The notes: generated from the sequence alone by a model not told the origin. A DNA stretch of 64,000 nt from Alentia gelatinosa (GCA_950022655.1 OX465583.1:8739779-8803778), one strand, 5' to 3'; counted from the stretch's first letter, positions 10,740 through 21,310 are shown. Made by a program: numbers and translations.

Positions 10740-11213
10740 AGTCCCTGTATCCCAGCAGGGAGGGTAGCCATAGGATGCAGGGACTGGAGCCAGTTTCCCA
10801 GCGAGGAGGGTAGCCATAGGATGCAGGGACTGGAGCCAGTATCCCAGTGAGGAGGGTAGCCATAGGGTGCAGTGACTGGAGCCAGTATCCCAGTGAGGAG
10901 GGTAGCCATAGGGTGCAGTGACTGGAGCCTGTATCTCAGTGAGGAGGGTAGCCATAGGATGAAGGGACTGGAGCCAGTATCTCAGTGAGGAGGGTAGCCA
11001 TAGGATGAAGGGACTGGAGCCAGTATCCCAGCGAGGAGGGTAGCCATAGGGTGCAGTGACTGGAGCCTGTATCTCAGTGAGGAGGGTAGCCATATGATGA
11101 AGGGACTGGAGCCAGTATCTCAGTGAGGAGGGTAGCCATAGGATGCAGGGACTGGAGCCTGTATCTCAGTGAGGAGGGTAGCCATAGGATGCAGGGTCTG
11201 GAGCCAGTCTAGG
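10740..11213. repeat. 46-bp minisatellite (about 10 units)
   Basis: GGTAGCCA recurs at 10763, 10809 and 10855, a 46-bp period. The unit is built from GAGGAGGGTAGCCATAGG, ATGCAGGGACTGGAGCCAGT and ATCTCAGT. The 159-codon minus-strand frame through it is an artefact of cycling three frames of the repeat. Confidence 0.92.
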
Positions 11214-11289
11214 ATTGCAGGGACAGGCCGCCGCCCACCGGCCCTGCACGCCGCCCACTGCATTCCGCCCAGATAGACCTCCACACTCT

Positions 11290-11393
11290 CCCAGCACAGA
11301 TCCTGCCCTCTGCTTCCTGCGGCCGCTTGTATCTCTGCACCGACCTGCCTGTTTGGGACAGAATCTATCCCATCCGCCAGATTTTCAAATATC
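11290..11393. repeat. Dispersed repeat fragment shared with 48.93-49.0 kb
   Basis: CAGATCCTGCCCTCTGCTTC, CTGCGGCCGCTTGTATCTCT and GCACCGACCTGCC match the stretch at about 48925-49010 with few differences. I cannot assign it to a known repeat class. Confidence 0.6.
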
Positions 11394-11722
11394 CTAAATT
11401 CTTAGCTCGTTGGGGAGTGTTTTTGTGTGTTCTACTTATAAATACATAATATACACTTATTTCTGTTATTTGTTATGTCAGATCAGATACAGTCGCTGGG
11501 ATTACTTTCTTTAGTTGAAAGTACCTCATGTGTTATTGATAAGACCTGTGTCTTATCAACTGTGTTTGCACATTATAAAGTGCTTTAAATCTGAAAAAGA
11601 AACTGTTGGGTTGTCTGTGAAGCTCATTGAACAATTCCCATATTTCACAACTCATAATATTTGAGTTGTTTGAGTTTCTTAACTTTTGATAATTGCCTTG
11701 TTTTGAATCTGGAATGTTGGCT

Positions 11723-13330
11723 GATTCTAAGGCTGGCGGTAAGCAGGCAGGGAGAGGTGGGGAGGACACAGGGACTGAGGCCAGTCTAGAGGAGGGGTAA
11801 GAAAGGCAGGCAGGGAGAGGTGGGGAGGACACTGAGATTGAGGCCAGTCTAGGATAAGACTGGCGGTAGGCAGGCAGGGAGGTGGGGAGGACACAGGGAC
11901 TGAGGCCAGTCTAGGGTAAGACTGGCGGTAGGCAGGCAGGGAGAGGTGGGTAGAACACAGGGACTGAGGCCAGTCTGGGGTAAGACTGGCGGTAGGCAGG
12001 CAGGGAGAGGTGGGTAGGACACAGGGACTGAGGCCAGTCTAGGGTAAGACTGGCGGTAGGCAGGCAGGGAGAGGTGGGGAGGACACAGGGACTGAGGCCA
12101 GTCTAGGGTACGGCTGGCGGTAGGCAGGCAGGGAGAGGTGGGTAGAACACAGGGACTGAGGCCAGTCTAGGGTACAGCTGGCGGTAGGCAGGCAGGGAGA
12201 AGTGGGTAGGACTCAGGGACTGAGGCCAGTCTAGGGGAAGACTGGCGGTAGGCAGGCAGGGAGAGGTGGGTAGAACACAGGGACTGAGGCCAGTCTATGG
12301 TAAGGCTGGCGGTAGGCAGGCAGGGAGAGGTGGGGAGGACACGGGGACTGAGGCCAATCTAGGGTAAGACTGGTGGTAGGCAGGCAGGGAGAGGTGGGTA
12401 GAACACAGGGACTGAGGCCAGTCTAGGGTAAAGCTGGCTGTAGGCAGGCAGGGCGAGGTGGGTAGAACACAGGGACTGAGGCCAGTCTACAGGGGTAGAA
12501 CACAGGGACTGAGGCCAGTCTACAGGGGTAGAACACAGGGACTGAGGCCAGTCTAGGGTAAGACCGGTGGTAGGCAGGCAGGGAGAGGTGGGGAGGACAT
12601 AGGGACTGAGGCCAGTCTAGGGTAAGGCTGGCGGTAGGCAGGCAGGGAGAGGTGGGGAGGACACAGGGACTGAGGCCAGTCTAGGGTAAGACTGGTGGTA
12701 GGCAGGCAGGGAGAGGTGGGGAGGACACAGGGACTGAGGCCAGTCTAGGGTAAGGCTGGCGGTAGGCAGGCAGGGAGGTGGGGAGGACACAGGGATTGCG
12801 GCCAGTCTAGGGTAAGACTGGCGGTAGGCAGGCAGGGAAAGGTGGGTAGGACACAGGGGCTGAGGCCAGTCTAGGGTAAGGCTGGTGGTAGGCAGGCAGG
12901 GAGAGGTGGGGAGGACACAGGGACTGAGGCCAGTCTAGGGTAAAGCTGGCGGTAGGCAGGCAGGGAGAGGTGGGTAGGACACAGGGACTGAGGCCAGTCT
13001 AGGGTAAGGCTGGTGGTAGGCAGGCAGGGAGAGGTGGGGAGGACACAGGGACTGAGGCCAGTCTAGGGTAAGGCTAGCGGTAGGCAGGCAGGGAGAGGTG
13101 GGGAGGACACAGGGACTGAGGCCAGTCTAGGGTAAGGCTGGCGGTAGGCAGGCAGGGAGAGGTGGGGAGGACACAGGGACTGAGGCCAGTCTACAGGGGT
13201 AGAACACAGGGACTGAGGCCAGTCTACAGGGGTAGGACACGGGGACTGAGGCCAGTCTACAGGGGTAGAACACAGGGACTGAGGCCAGTCTACAGGGGTA
13301 GAACACAGGGACTGATGCCAGTCTAGGCGG
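11723..13330. repeat. 64-bp minisatellite (about 25 units) with 33-bp short units
   Basis: CTAGGGTAAG landmarks are 64 bp apart (11911, 11975, 12039). The unit contains TGGCGGTAGGCAGGCAGGGA, GAGGTGGGGAGGACACAGGG and ACTGAGGCCAGTCTA. At about 12485-12545 and 13190-13320, units are shortened to 33 bp by loss of the GGCGGTAGGCAGGCAGG part. The GGACTG-GCCAGT core links it to the neighbouring 46-bp array. Confidence 0.93.
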
Positions 13331-13473
13331 GCCTGGAGTCAGTCGATAAGTGGTGGTTGAGCTGCTCTTCAGGCAGGCCGCAGCGCCCGAGCTGCTCCTT
13401 CATGTGGCCGCACCCTGCTGAAGGTGCTCCCGACGACGCCCGGTACAGGTAAACCCATCAAAGGTGTGCCGGA

Positions 13474-13560
13474 TGCCCGTCAGAATAACAGCCCCCCTCC
13501 GCCACCTCCCCCTCCTCCTCCATGAACCCCAACCCCTTCCCCCACCACAACCGCCCCCAG
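13474..13560. repeat. C-rich polypyrimidine-biased segment
   Basis: CCCCCCTCCGCCACCTCCCC and CTCCTCCTCC give a strongly C-rich + strand. No gene recognised. It also gives an artefactual poly-Gly minus-strand frame. Confidence 0.55.
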
Positions 13561-13627
13561 CCTCCAGTGAGGGGTATTGCCTGCAGGGAGACCCCAGAAA
13601 ACGGCGCTAGTGATATGCACAGTTTTA

Positions 13628-13973
13628 ACTGGTTTCAGATACAAGCGACCGTGTGTGAGAAGTAAACGAATTCTCACCTCGTAAATATGTAGGAGTGAGA
13701 TTTCTAGCTGAATTCATCTCATTGATTCGGTCAAACCCAAAGTAAGCGGTGGGTGCAGGAGTGTTTTAGATTTGCTAAGCCTCGTCTATACCCAAAGTAA
13801 GTCTAATTGAACAAATTGGACGTTAAACTACCCAATCAAACAAACAAACATGCAAAAAAACAAGCGACCGTAATCTGCGAAGACTAGACTCGTAATGATA
13901 TCCGAGCCAATGCGAGGATATTGCGTAGGGCCAACTCCGAGGAGCATACAGCTGCTTTTATTTGAAACCAGTC
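13628..13973. mobile_element. ACTGGTTTCAG hairpin element split by a SINE
   Basis: The left arm ACTGGTTTCAGATACAAGCG (13628) pairs with GCTGCTTTTATTTGAAACCAGT (ends 13973). This is the same family as 3229-3354. The left arm is cut by the SINE at 13653-13859; past the insertion the hairpin resumes with GATATCCGAGCCAATGCGAG and CCAACTCCGAGGAGCATACA. Confidence 0.8.
13653..13859 (+). mobile_element. 5'-truncated tRNA-derived SINE with 12-bp target duplication
   Basis: The sequence corresponds to the 3' half of the SINEs at 14449 and 28111: AAGTAAACGAATTCTCACCT, GTGAGATTTCTAGCTGAATT, CCAAAGTAAGTCTAATTGAA, then an A-rich CAAACAAACAAACATGCAAAAAAA tail. The flanks are identical: ACAAGCGACCGT at 13641-13652 and 13860-13871. 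Target duplication plus 5' truncation is the signature of LINE-driven retrotransposition. It carries a small internal duplication around CCCAAAGTAAG. Confidence 0.9.
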
Positions 13974-14448
13974 TATATTGTATTTATTGTCTACCTTTAT
14001 CCAACTTATGGCTTGCCGATATTAACTACAGTCCTAGTTCGAGGAGATTATGAACCCAGTTTATATTGGATTTATTATTCAGCATTGCAAATTTAGATGA
14101 TCCAAGAAAAGACTAATTCCTATTGAGTCTCAATCTATCTTCAAATACAAAAAGTTAGAGTGTAATCAAGAGAAATTAGAATAGATATCGATTCATAGCC
14201 ATCGTGTTTCAATATGATATTATAAAATATTTCTTTGATTTTTACGGGTTTTAGAATTCCTGTTTTTTTTTCCCTCAGTCCCGTCTTTCATCCCTGCTAT
14301 TGGGACTGAAATTCATGGGGAGGACATTATGGGTGCTTGTAATCTCTGCCCGGTGAATTACAGTCCTAAGAGGTTTAGTAGGAGACTCCGTAATCTCCAC
14401 ACGTGCAGAAGGCTACCAGTAAAGCCTCCTTCATAATCCCACGTCAGG

Positions 14449-14981
14449 CGGGGTGGGGAGTTAGCTCAGTGGTTAGAGCACTGGACTTGTATAGGACTTT
14501 GTGGGTTCAAGCCCCACCCCCAGCAGTGGTAGATTAACTGCTATATCAAAGGCCAATCCTTCTCATACCATGTCTATGTGGTGTGTTGTACAGCCACCCT
14601 TTTCTTTCACCCACAGCAGTGGTAGACTTACTGCTATATCAAAGGGCAATCCTTGTCATACCATGTCTATGTGGTGTGGTGTACAGCCACCTTTCTCCTT
14701 CACCCCCAGCAGTTGTCGATTTACTGCTTTATCAAGGACCAGTCCTTCTAATACCATGTCTATGTGGTTTGGGAACTAAAATAACTCTCACCTCGGTAAA
14801 TGTGTAGGGGTGAGATTTCTACCTGAATTCATCTCATAGATTTGGTAAAAACCAAAAGTAAGTCTAATAGAGCATATTGGACCACCACCCTTGTGGTGTA
14901 AAAGAACGTAACCAGAAAGTCTGGTAAGGACCTATAATGGTTAACTGGACGTTCAATACAAACCAAACAAACAAACACATG
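14449..14981 (+). mobile_element. tRNA-derived SINE with three 93-bp internal monomers
   Basis: The head is tRNA-like: A box TAGCTCAGTGG and B box GGGTTCAAGCC (RNA polymerase III type 2 promoter). It is followed by three copies of a 93-bp unit beginning CAGCAGTGGTAGATT (14521, 14614, 14707). The 3' body is TCTCACCTCGGTAAATGTG, GGGGTGAGATTTCTACCTG, GTGGTGTAAAAGAACGTAAC, with an (AAAC)n tail. The head cannot be a working tRNA gene: the cloverleaf is incomplete. Confidence 0.9.
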
Positions 14982-15728
14982 GCGGGCGGACTGCAGACGC
15001 TACAAGAGCAGGGGCATAATAAGAGTAAATAGAATTTGCATATGAACACTACTTGTTATTTTGGTGTTAACTGGTGTTATTTTGCAGTGTGTAGGATAAG
15101 CATCGTCTACCTTGTTAGCCCTCATTGCTGGAGGTTTGCAGACAAAAGGGTCCTCGGGTGGATACTGTATGCTGATGAGGGGTAGAATGGGATGCCTCGA
15201 GTCCTGCCAATCAATGAACTCGATATATCGGCGGATTGCGGGGTTGGGGTCCGCGGGGACGGGTGTACTCGGCGTGGGCGCCTGTGTGGGTTGAGGGAGT
15301 GGGTGGGCAGCATCGACAAGTAGTCTTAACATAGACCGTTAAGGGGAAAATCGTTAAAATGGGAGATTGGACTTGGGGAACATCCTACATTTGTTTGCCT
15401 GCTCACCCACCCCTGTCATGGCTGACTGATATATTATGCTTGGCGGTTGTTTCTTTTAATAACTTATATTTGGAATGCTGGATGATAAAGATAGCATTAC
15501 ATATGTCCTGCATGGCGTATGCATTTTATTCATATTATCCACCTCACATGGAATCTCTATAGTAAACATAGGGAGTCTACAGATCACTACTGAGTAGAAT
15601 ACGGAAAGCCATATTTGACTCAGTAGAACACGGAAAAAAGTCCCTAGTGTGCAAAGTAGGGCTTGAGAATATCAGTAACGATTTTGTGTTTTCTTTGATA
15701 GCTATATTTGGAATGCTGGGTAATAAAT

Positions 15729-15873
15729 ACAACATTACCACGGTTTTAATCTGCATGGTTGTATTCTACTTGTAGCTGACACTACGCAATATCCTCGCCT
15801 TCGCTCGGTTATTACTGAGCGTCAGCTACGTGGAGAATACGACCATGCAGATCAAAATCATGGTAATATTGGG
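15729..15873. mobile_element. Hairpin element with arms CCACGGTTTTAATCTGCATGG
   Basis: The outer arms ACCACGGTTTTAATCTGCAT and ATGCAGATCAAAATCATGGT and inner arms GTATTCTACTTGTAGCTGAC / GTCAGCTACGTGGAGAATAC form a snap-back. Its apex, CCTCGCCTTCGCTCGG, is flanked by AATAT and TTATTAC. The flank (TAATAAATACAACATT) resembles that of the 3229-3354 hairpin. Confidence 0.82.
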
Positions 15874-15899
15874 TATGCGTACCCATGGGTCAATATAGG

Positions 15900-15945
15900 C
15901 GAGGAGGGGGGAGGGGGGAGGGGGAGGGAGAAGAGAGCTCTATAG
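15900..15945. repeat. Polypurine G-rich tract
   Basis: Runs of GGGGGG separated by single A or GA (GAGGGGGGAGGGGGGAGGGG). Four or more G-runs on one strand make G-quadruplex formation possible. Confidence 0.6.
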
Positions 15946-16017
15946 AGGAAACCTCAACCGAAGCCCACGCCCACGCCTACGCTCCCTGGTACTCACCAGG
16001 AGATGCAGACCCATGAT

Positions 16018-16250
16018 CACAGGAAACCTATGAAATATAGGGTCAGAGCTCGTATCCCATCGAGTTTTAATAGCTTATTTATTCATAGGGCTTCACCTTG
16101 TGAATTGCGTAGCGATCCAAACTAGATGGGATCGAGCTCTGACCGTAAACCTGAATAGGTCTTTGAATTTATCCCACCCCTCGCATTGGGCTAACATTTG
16201 TAACATAATCCCCCATTGAGTATCTTTCGAAATACCAAGGGGTGAGATAA
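16018..16250 (+). mobile_element. Foldback element, family 5, first of a tandem pair
   Basis: The hairpin has arms GGTCAGAGCTCGTATCCCAT and ATGGGATCGAGCTCTGACC, with apex GGGCTTCACCTTG. The module starts TTATCCCACCCC and ends GGGGTGAGATAA (16250). Both outer flanks of the hairpin carry GAAACCTATGAAA / TGAATAGGT-type sequence. Another element of the same family starts directly at the next base. Confidence 0.85.
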
Positions 16251-16547
16251 TATGGAGGAAACCTATGAAAGTTTATAGGGTCAGAGTTGGTATCCCATCG
16301 AGTTTGAATCGCATAGTAATTCACAAGGCGAAGCCACGTGAATTACGTAGCGATTCAAATGAGATGGGATCAGCTCTGACCGTAAACGTGAATAGGTTTC
16401 TCAATTTATCTCACCCCTTACATTGACCAATTGGTTACAATTTGTATCATAATCCCTTATTGAGTATATTTTTCTAAATAATCCATGGGCATTGCTTACG
16501 AGTTCCCAATGTAAAGTCCATGGGGGAAAAAACCAGGGGTGAGATAA
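16251..16547 (+). mobile_element. Foldback element, family 5, second of a tandem pair
   Basis: It starts TATGGAGGAAACCTATGAAA. The arms TATCCCATCGAGTTTGAATC and GATTCAAATGAGATGGGAT pair around AATTCACAAGGCGAAGCCACGTGAATT, with the apex GCGAAGC at 16328-16334. The module is TTATCTCACCCC...GGGGTGAGATAA and contains CCCATTGAGTAT- and CCAATGTAAAGTCCATGGG-type motifs. Relatives are at 27186, 49750 and 58597. Confidence 0.87.
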
Positions 16548-16672
16548 AAGTCCTATACCACCCCTGTTCAGACTCATCTCTGTGACCTACACATGACATT
16601 TTGATAGATGGTTGCGGTGTCTTAACACCCCGGTACCCTGTGTTAGGTCCGCATCATCCTCCACCACGCGGG

Positions 16673-16830
16673 TGTGCACGTGTGGAGATGTCAGAGGAGG
16701 GGAGGTGGGGGTGGCGGCGGTGTGCACGTGTGGAGATGTCAGAGGAGGGGAGGTGGGGGTGGCGGCGGTGTGCACGTGTGGAGATGTCAGAGGAGGGGAG
16801 GTGGGGGTGGCGGCGGCGTGCACGTGGGTC
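16673..16830. repeat. 48-bp minisatellite (about 3 units), G-rich + strand
   Basis: The unit TGTGGAGATGTCAGAGGAGG-GGAGGTGGGGGTGGCGGCGG-TGTGCACG repeats nearly perfectly three times. Because 48 is divisible by 3, every frame reads through in repeats, which explains the several overlapping open frames here. Confidence 0.92.
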
Positions 16831-16929
16831 AAGGGAAAGACTCGGCGGTACGTTACTGCGGCGCACAGTGCTGACTGCTCTCTGAGAGGGTGACCTCCAC
16901 CCGGCACCGGCTCAGCGGCAGATACAGCC

Positions 16930-17330
16930 CAGTAGCGGCGGGCGGGCGGGCGGCGGCGGGCGGTGTACGGCGGGCGGGCGGTGTACGGCGGTGGGCGGCG
17001 GCGGGTGGGTGGCGGGCGGGCGGTGTACGGCGGGCGGGCGGTGTACGGCGGGCGGGCGGTGTACGGCGGGCGGCGGGGGTGGAGGGTGGGCGGAGGCGGG
17101 CTAACAGCGGGCGGCGGAGGGTGGCGGGGTGTACGGCGGGCGGTTGGAGGGTTGGCGGGCGGCGGAGGGCGGCATTGGCGGCGGCGGGCGGGCGGGCGGG
17201 CGGGCGGAGGCGGGCTAACGGCAGGCGGAGGTGGGCGGCGGAAGGTGGCGGGGTGTACGGTGGGCGGTTGGAGGGTTGGCGGGCGGTGGAGGGCGGCGAG
17301 CGGCGGCGTTGGCGGCGGCGCGGAGTGGGT
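16930..17330. repeat. Extremely GC-rich, G-strand-biased degenerate repeat (GCGGGCGGGCGGTGTACG)
   Basis: Short units of GGCGGGCGGGCGGTGTAC and variants, with long G-rich/C-poor stretches on the + strand and many GGGCGGGCGGGCGG runs. Such sequence can form G-quadruplexes and R-loops. The ~300-codon minus-strand frame across it (Pro/Arg/Thr-rich) is compositional and matches no family I know. Confidence 0.85.
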
Positions 17331-17640
17331 CACACGGCGGCAGGCAGCAGCAGAGCCGGTATCGATCGTGGGGCAGGCGGGGCCGCGGCGTACCCGCCGC
17401 TCTATAGACGAGCGGGGCCGGCCGGCGCGGGGGTGGTAGAGGGAACGGGAGCTCGGTGGGAAATGGAGGAAAGAGAATGATACCGACACGACCACGGCCA
17501 GCCCCGCGTCACAGCAACGGACCCCGCTCCTCCGCGGGTTAAAGACAAACGACCGAGCAGTGTGTGACTACCAGGCCGTGATGGGGGCGGAGACGACACG
17601 CGGAGGGCAGTCGGGTTGGGCGGGAGAGCAGGGGGATGGT
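17331..17640. other. CpG-rich single-copy segment; possible promoter or CpG island
   Basis: It follows the G-rich repeat and is non-repetitive and CpG-dense, with GGGGCCGCGGCGTACCCGCC, GGGGCCGGCCGGCGCGG and GGGGGCGGAG. An endophilin gene lies downstream on the + strand, so this could be an upstream promoter or 5' UTR exon. Nothing in the sequence shows a transcription start, and no endophilin-like coding start is present. Confidence 0.25.
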
Positions 17641-18300
17641 GGGTGGTTGTGTGTAAGTACTGGGGGTTAGTGTAAGGGAGAAATATTGGTCATGGTGAGT
17701 GGGTATATGTAAGTATTGGTTATGGTGGATGGGTATATGTGTGGGAGAGCAGGGGGGTGGTGGGTGGTTGTGTGTAAGTACTGGGGGTAGTGGGTAGTTG
17801 GTAGGTATATATGTAAGGGGGAAGTATGGGTGTGATGGGGGTGGGTAAGTGTAAGGGAGAAGTACTGGTGTAAGTATTGGTGATGGTGGGTGGGTATATG
17901 TAAGTATTGGTCAATGTGGGTGGGTATATGTAAGTATTGGTCATGGTGGATGGGTATATGTAAGTATTGGTCATGGTGGATGGGTATATGTAAGTATTGG
18001 TCAATGTGGGTGGGTATATGTAAGTATTGGTCATGGTGGATGGGTATATGTAAGTATTGGTCATGGTGGGTGGGTATATGTAAGTATTGGTCATGGTGGA
18101 TGGGTATATGTAAGTATTGGTCATGGTGGATGGGTATATGTAAGTATTGGTCAATGTGGGTGGGTATATGTAAGTATTGGTCATGGTGGATGGGTATATG
18201 TAAGTATTGGTCATGGTGGGTGGTTATATGTAAGTATTGGTCAATGTGGGTGGGTATATGTAAGTATTGGTCATGGGGGGTGGGTATGTGTGTAAGGGGG
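17640..18300. repeat. 30-bp minisatellite (TATATGTAAGTATTGGTCATGG...)
   Basis: A 30-bp unit, TATATGTAAGTATTGG-TCATGGTGGATGGG, is repeated about 14 times cleanly from 17885 to 18280. Imperfect copies at 17640-17885 are mixed with a longer GTGGGTGGTTGTGTGTAAGT unit. Unit length is divisible by 3 and several frames lack stops, hence long open frames on both strands. Two sub-variants (CATGGTGGA and CAATGTGGG) alternate irregularly. Confidence 0.95.
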
Positions 18301-18344
18301 AATTTCTGGTGATGGTGGGAGGGGAAAAGACACACCAACACACA

Positions 18345-21310
18345 GGCAGTACGATCTACAAAACACTCCCAACATCCTGCACTCTATATGGTTGATGACT
18401 TCACTCCACAAAGATCCTTGTGGCTGCTGCTGTTTCTGTGTGAGGGCTGATTTGATACTGTGAATAGCAAGCGGTACAAGAGGAGGATAGGGACAGTAGT
18501 AGTGTGTGCAGTCCACCTTCTCTAAGTAGTATAGTGGCAGTGAGGTGGCAATGTCCGCCGGGCTCCCTCTGTTTGTTTGTGTGGGGCGGGGGCTTGTTTA
18601 ATACTGTGAATAGCAGGTGGTAGGAGAGGAGGGTATGGGACGGTGGTAGTGTGTGCAGTGTGGCTTCCCTAAGTAGTATAGTGCGAGTGAGGAGGCCACG
18701 CCGCCGTCCCCCCCCCCCCCGTGTGTGTAAGAGGGGGCTGGTCAAATACTGTGAATAGCTGGCAATGCACAGGGGAGGGTACTAAAATGAAACGTCACAA
18801 AATCTCATATAAATGTTTACATGTCACGAGTCATCTACACTTAGTGATTTCATGAGGCTAGTGTGTGTACAGTTGGGCTTCTCTAAGTAGTATAGTGGGA
18901 GTAAGGTCGCGATGTCCACTGGGCTCCCTGTTTGTCTGTGTATGTGAGAGGGACGGTTTAATACAGTGAATAGCACGCGGTACAAGAGGAGGATAGGGAC
19001 AGTAGTAGTGTGTGCAGTGTGGCTTCTCTAAGTAGTATAGTGGGAGTTAGGTGGCAATGTCCACGGTCCTCCCTGTGTTTGTGTGGGGCAGGGGCTGGTT
19101 TAATACAGTGAATAGGAGGCGGTACACAGAGGAGTTTATTAAGATGAAACATCACAAAATCTCATATAAATTTGTACATGTCATGAGTCATCTGCGCTAG
19201 TGATTTCACGAGGCGTAGCGTGTGCGCCGTTGGGTTTCTCTAAGTAGTATAGAGAGAGTGAGAAGGCAATGTCCGCCGGACTCCTTGTGTTTGTGTGGGG
19301 AGGGGGCTGGTTTAATACTGTGAATAGCTGGCAGTACAAGGAGTAGGGTACGGGACAGTAGTAGTGTGTGTGCAGTTGGGCTTCTCTAGGTAGTATAGTG
19401 GGAGGGAGGTGGCACTCTGTTTGTGTGGTGTGTGTAAGGGCTGGTTCCATACTGTGAATAGCAGGCGGTACACAGAGCAGGATACTAAGATGAAATCTCA
19501 TAGATGTTTATATGTCGCGAGTCGTCTTAGCGTAGTGATTTCACGTAGCGTGTGTGCAGTTCGGCTTCTCTAAGTAGTATAGTGCGAGTGAGAAGGCAAT
19601 GTCCACCGGACTCCCTGTGTTTGTGTGTGTGTGTGAGGGCTGGTTTAATACAGTGAATAGCAAGCGGTAAAAGAGGAGGATAGGGACAGTAGTAGTGTGT
19701 GCAGTTCAGTTTCTCTAAGTAGTATAGTGCGAGTGAGCAGGTGATGTCTGCCCGCCTCCCTCTTTTTGTGTGTGTGGGGCGGGGGCTTGTTTAATACTGT
19801 GAATAGCACGCGATACAAGAGGAGGATAGGGACAGTAGTAGTGTATGCTGTTCGGCTTCTGTAAGTAGTATAGTGCGAGTGAGAAGGCAACGTCCACCGG
19901 GCTCCCTCTGTTTGTGTGAGTGGGGCGGGGGCTGGTTTAATACTGTGAATAGCAGGTAGTAGGCGAGGAGGGTATGGGACATTGGTTGTGTGTGCAGTGT
20001 GGCTTCCCTAAGTAGTATAGTGGGAGTGAGGAGGCAATGTCCGCCGTTCCCCCTGTGTGTGTGAGAGGGGGCTGGTCAAATACTGTGAATAGCAAGCAGT
20101 TCACAGAGGACGATACTAAGATGAAACGTCACAAAATCTCATATAAATGTTTACATGTCACAAGTTGTCTACGCGTAGTGATTTCATGAGGCGTAGCGTG
20201 TGTGCCATTGGGTTTCTCTAAGTAGTATAGTAGGAGTGAGGAGGCAATGTCCGCCGTCCCCCCCTGTGTGTGTGTGTGTGTGTGAGGGTTGGTTTAATAC
20301 TCTGAATAGCACGCGGTACAAGATGAGGATAGGGACAGTAGTAGTGTGTGTGCAGTTCGGCTTCTCTAAGTAGTATAGTGCGAGTGAGAAGGCAATGTCC
20401 GCCGGACTCCCTGTGTTTATGTGAGTGGGGCGGGGGCTTGTTTAATACTGTGAATAGCAGGTGGTAGGAGAGGAGGGTATGGGACAGTGGTTGTGTGTGC
20501 AGTGTGGCTTCCCTAAGTAGTATAGTGGGAGTGAGGAGGCAATGTCCGCCGTCCCCCCTGTGTGTGTGAGAGGGGGCTGGTCAAATACTGTGAATAGCTG
20601 GCAATACCCAGAGGAGGGTACTAAGATGAAACGTCACGAAATCTCATATAAATGTTTACATGTCACAAGTCGTCTACCCGTAGTGATTTCATGAGGCTAG
20701 TGTGCGTACAGTTGGGCTTCTCTAAGTAGTATAGTGCGAGTGAGGTAGATATGTCCACCTGACTCCCTGTCTGTGTGTGTGAGAGGGCTGGTTTAATACA
20801 GTGAATAGCAAGCGGTACAAGAGGAGGATAGGGACAGTAGTAGTGTGTGCAGTGTGGCTTCTCTAAGTAGTATAGTGCGAGTGAGGAGGCAATGTCCGCC
20901 GTCCCCCCTGTGTGTGTGAGAGGGGGCTGGTCAAATACTGTGAATAGCAGGCAGTTCACAGAGGACAATACTAAGATGAAACACAAAATCTCATTTAAAT
21001 GTTTACATGTCACGAGTCATCTACATGTAGTGATTTCACGAGGCGTAATGTGTGTGCAGTAGTATAGTGCGAGTGAGAAGGCAATGTCCGCCGGACTCCC
21101 TCTGTTTATGTGTGTGGGGCGGGGGCTTGTTTAATACTGTGAATAGCAAGCGGTACAAGATGAGGATAGGGACAGTAGTAGTGTGTGTGCAGTTCAGTTT
21201 CTCTAAGTAGTATAGTGCGAGTGAGAAGGCAACGTCCACCGGGCTCCCTGTGTTTGTGTGAGTGGGGCGGGGGCTGGTTTAATACTGTGTATATCAGGCG
21301 GTACACAGAG
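18345..21310. repeat. Higher-order tandem array with ~147-bp and ~212-bp units
   Basis: The landmark TCTAAGTAGTATAG occurs at about 18521, 18668, 18882, 19026, 19239, 19385, 19569, 19714, 19860, 20008, 20217, 20365, 20512, 20721, 20872, 21058 and 21202. Short steps are 144-151 bp and long steps 184-214 bp. The unit includes GGCTTCTCTAAGTAGTATAG, GGCAATGTCCGCCG, a GTGTGTGTG stretch, TTTAATACTGTGAATAGC and GGATAGGGACAGTAGTAGTG. Long units carry an extra ~65-bp block with AAGATGAAACGTCACAAAAT and AAATGTTTACATGTCAC (six occurrences). Confidence 0.92.

Noticed and set aside
14449..14520. tRNA gene call at the SINE head
   Set aside because: A and B boxes are present but the acceptor and anticodon arms do not pair, and identical heads occur in several SINE copies followed by a SINE body. 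The same applies to 28111, 34300, 34829, 41388 and 55948.
17440..17480. Possible preceding endophilin exon: peptide VEGTGARWEMEERE looks a little like the AEGTKLD...EMERK segment
   Set aside because: A stop codon follows at once, no donor follows the ERE codons, and the region is low-complexity GC-rich. Chance resemblance.
16587..17495. 302-codon minus-strand Pro/Arg/Thr-rich frame and overlapping + frames
   Set aside because: Composition artefact of the GCGGGCGG-type repeat and the 48-bp minisatellite. Equally long frames exist on both strands.
17890..18280. Regular 30-bp repeats suggestive of a CRISPR array
   Set aside because: Repeats are directly tandem with no variable spacers, and the DNA is eukaryotic.
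17667..18341. Long frames with TNTYIYPSTM or GICKYWSWWM repeats
   Set aside because: The 30-bp unit is a multiple of three and lacks stops in several frames; both strands are open, so this is not a repeat protein gene.
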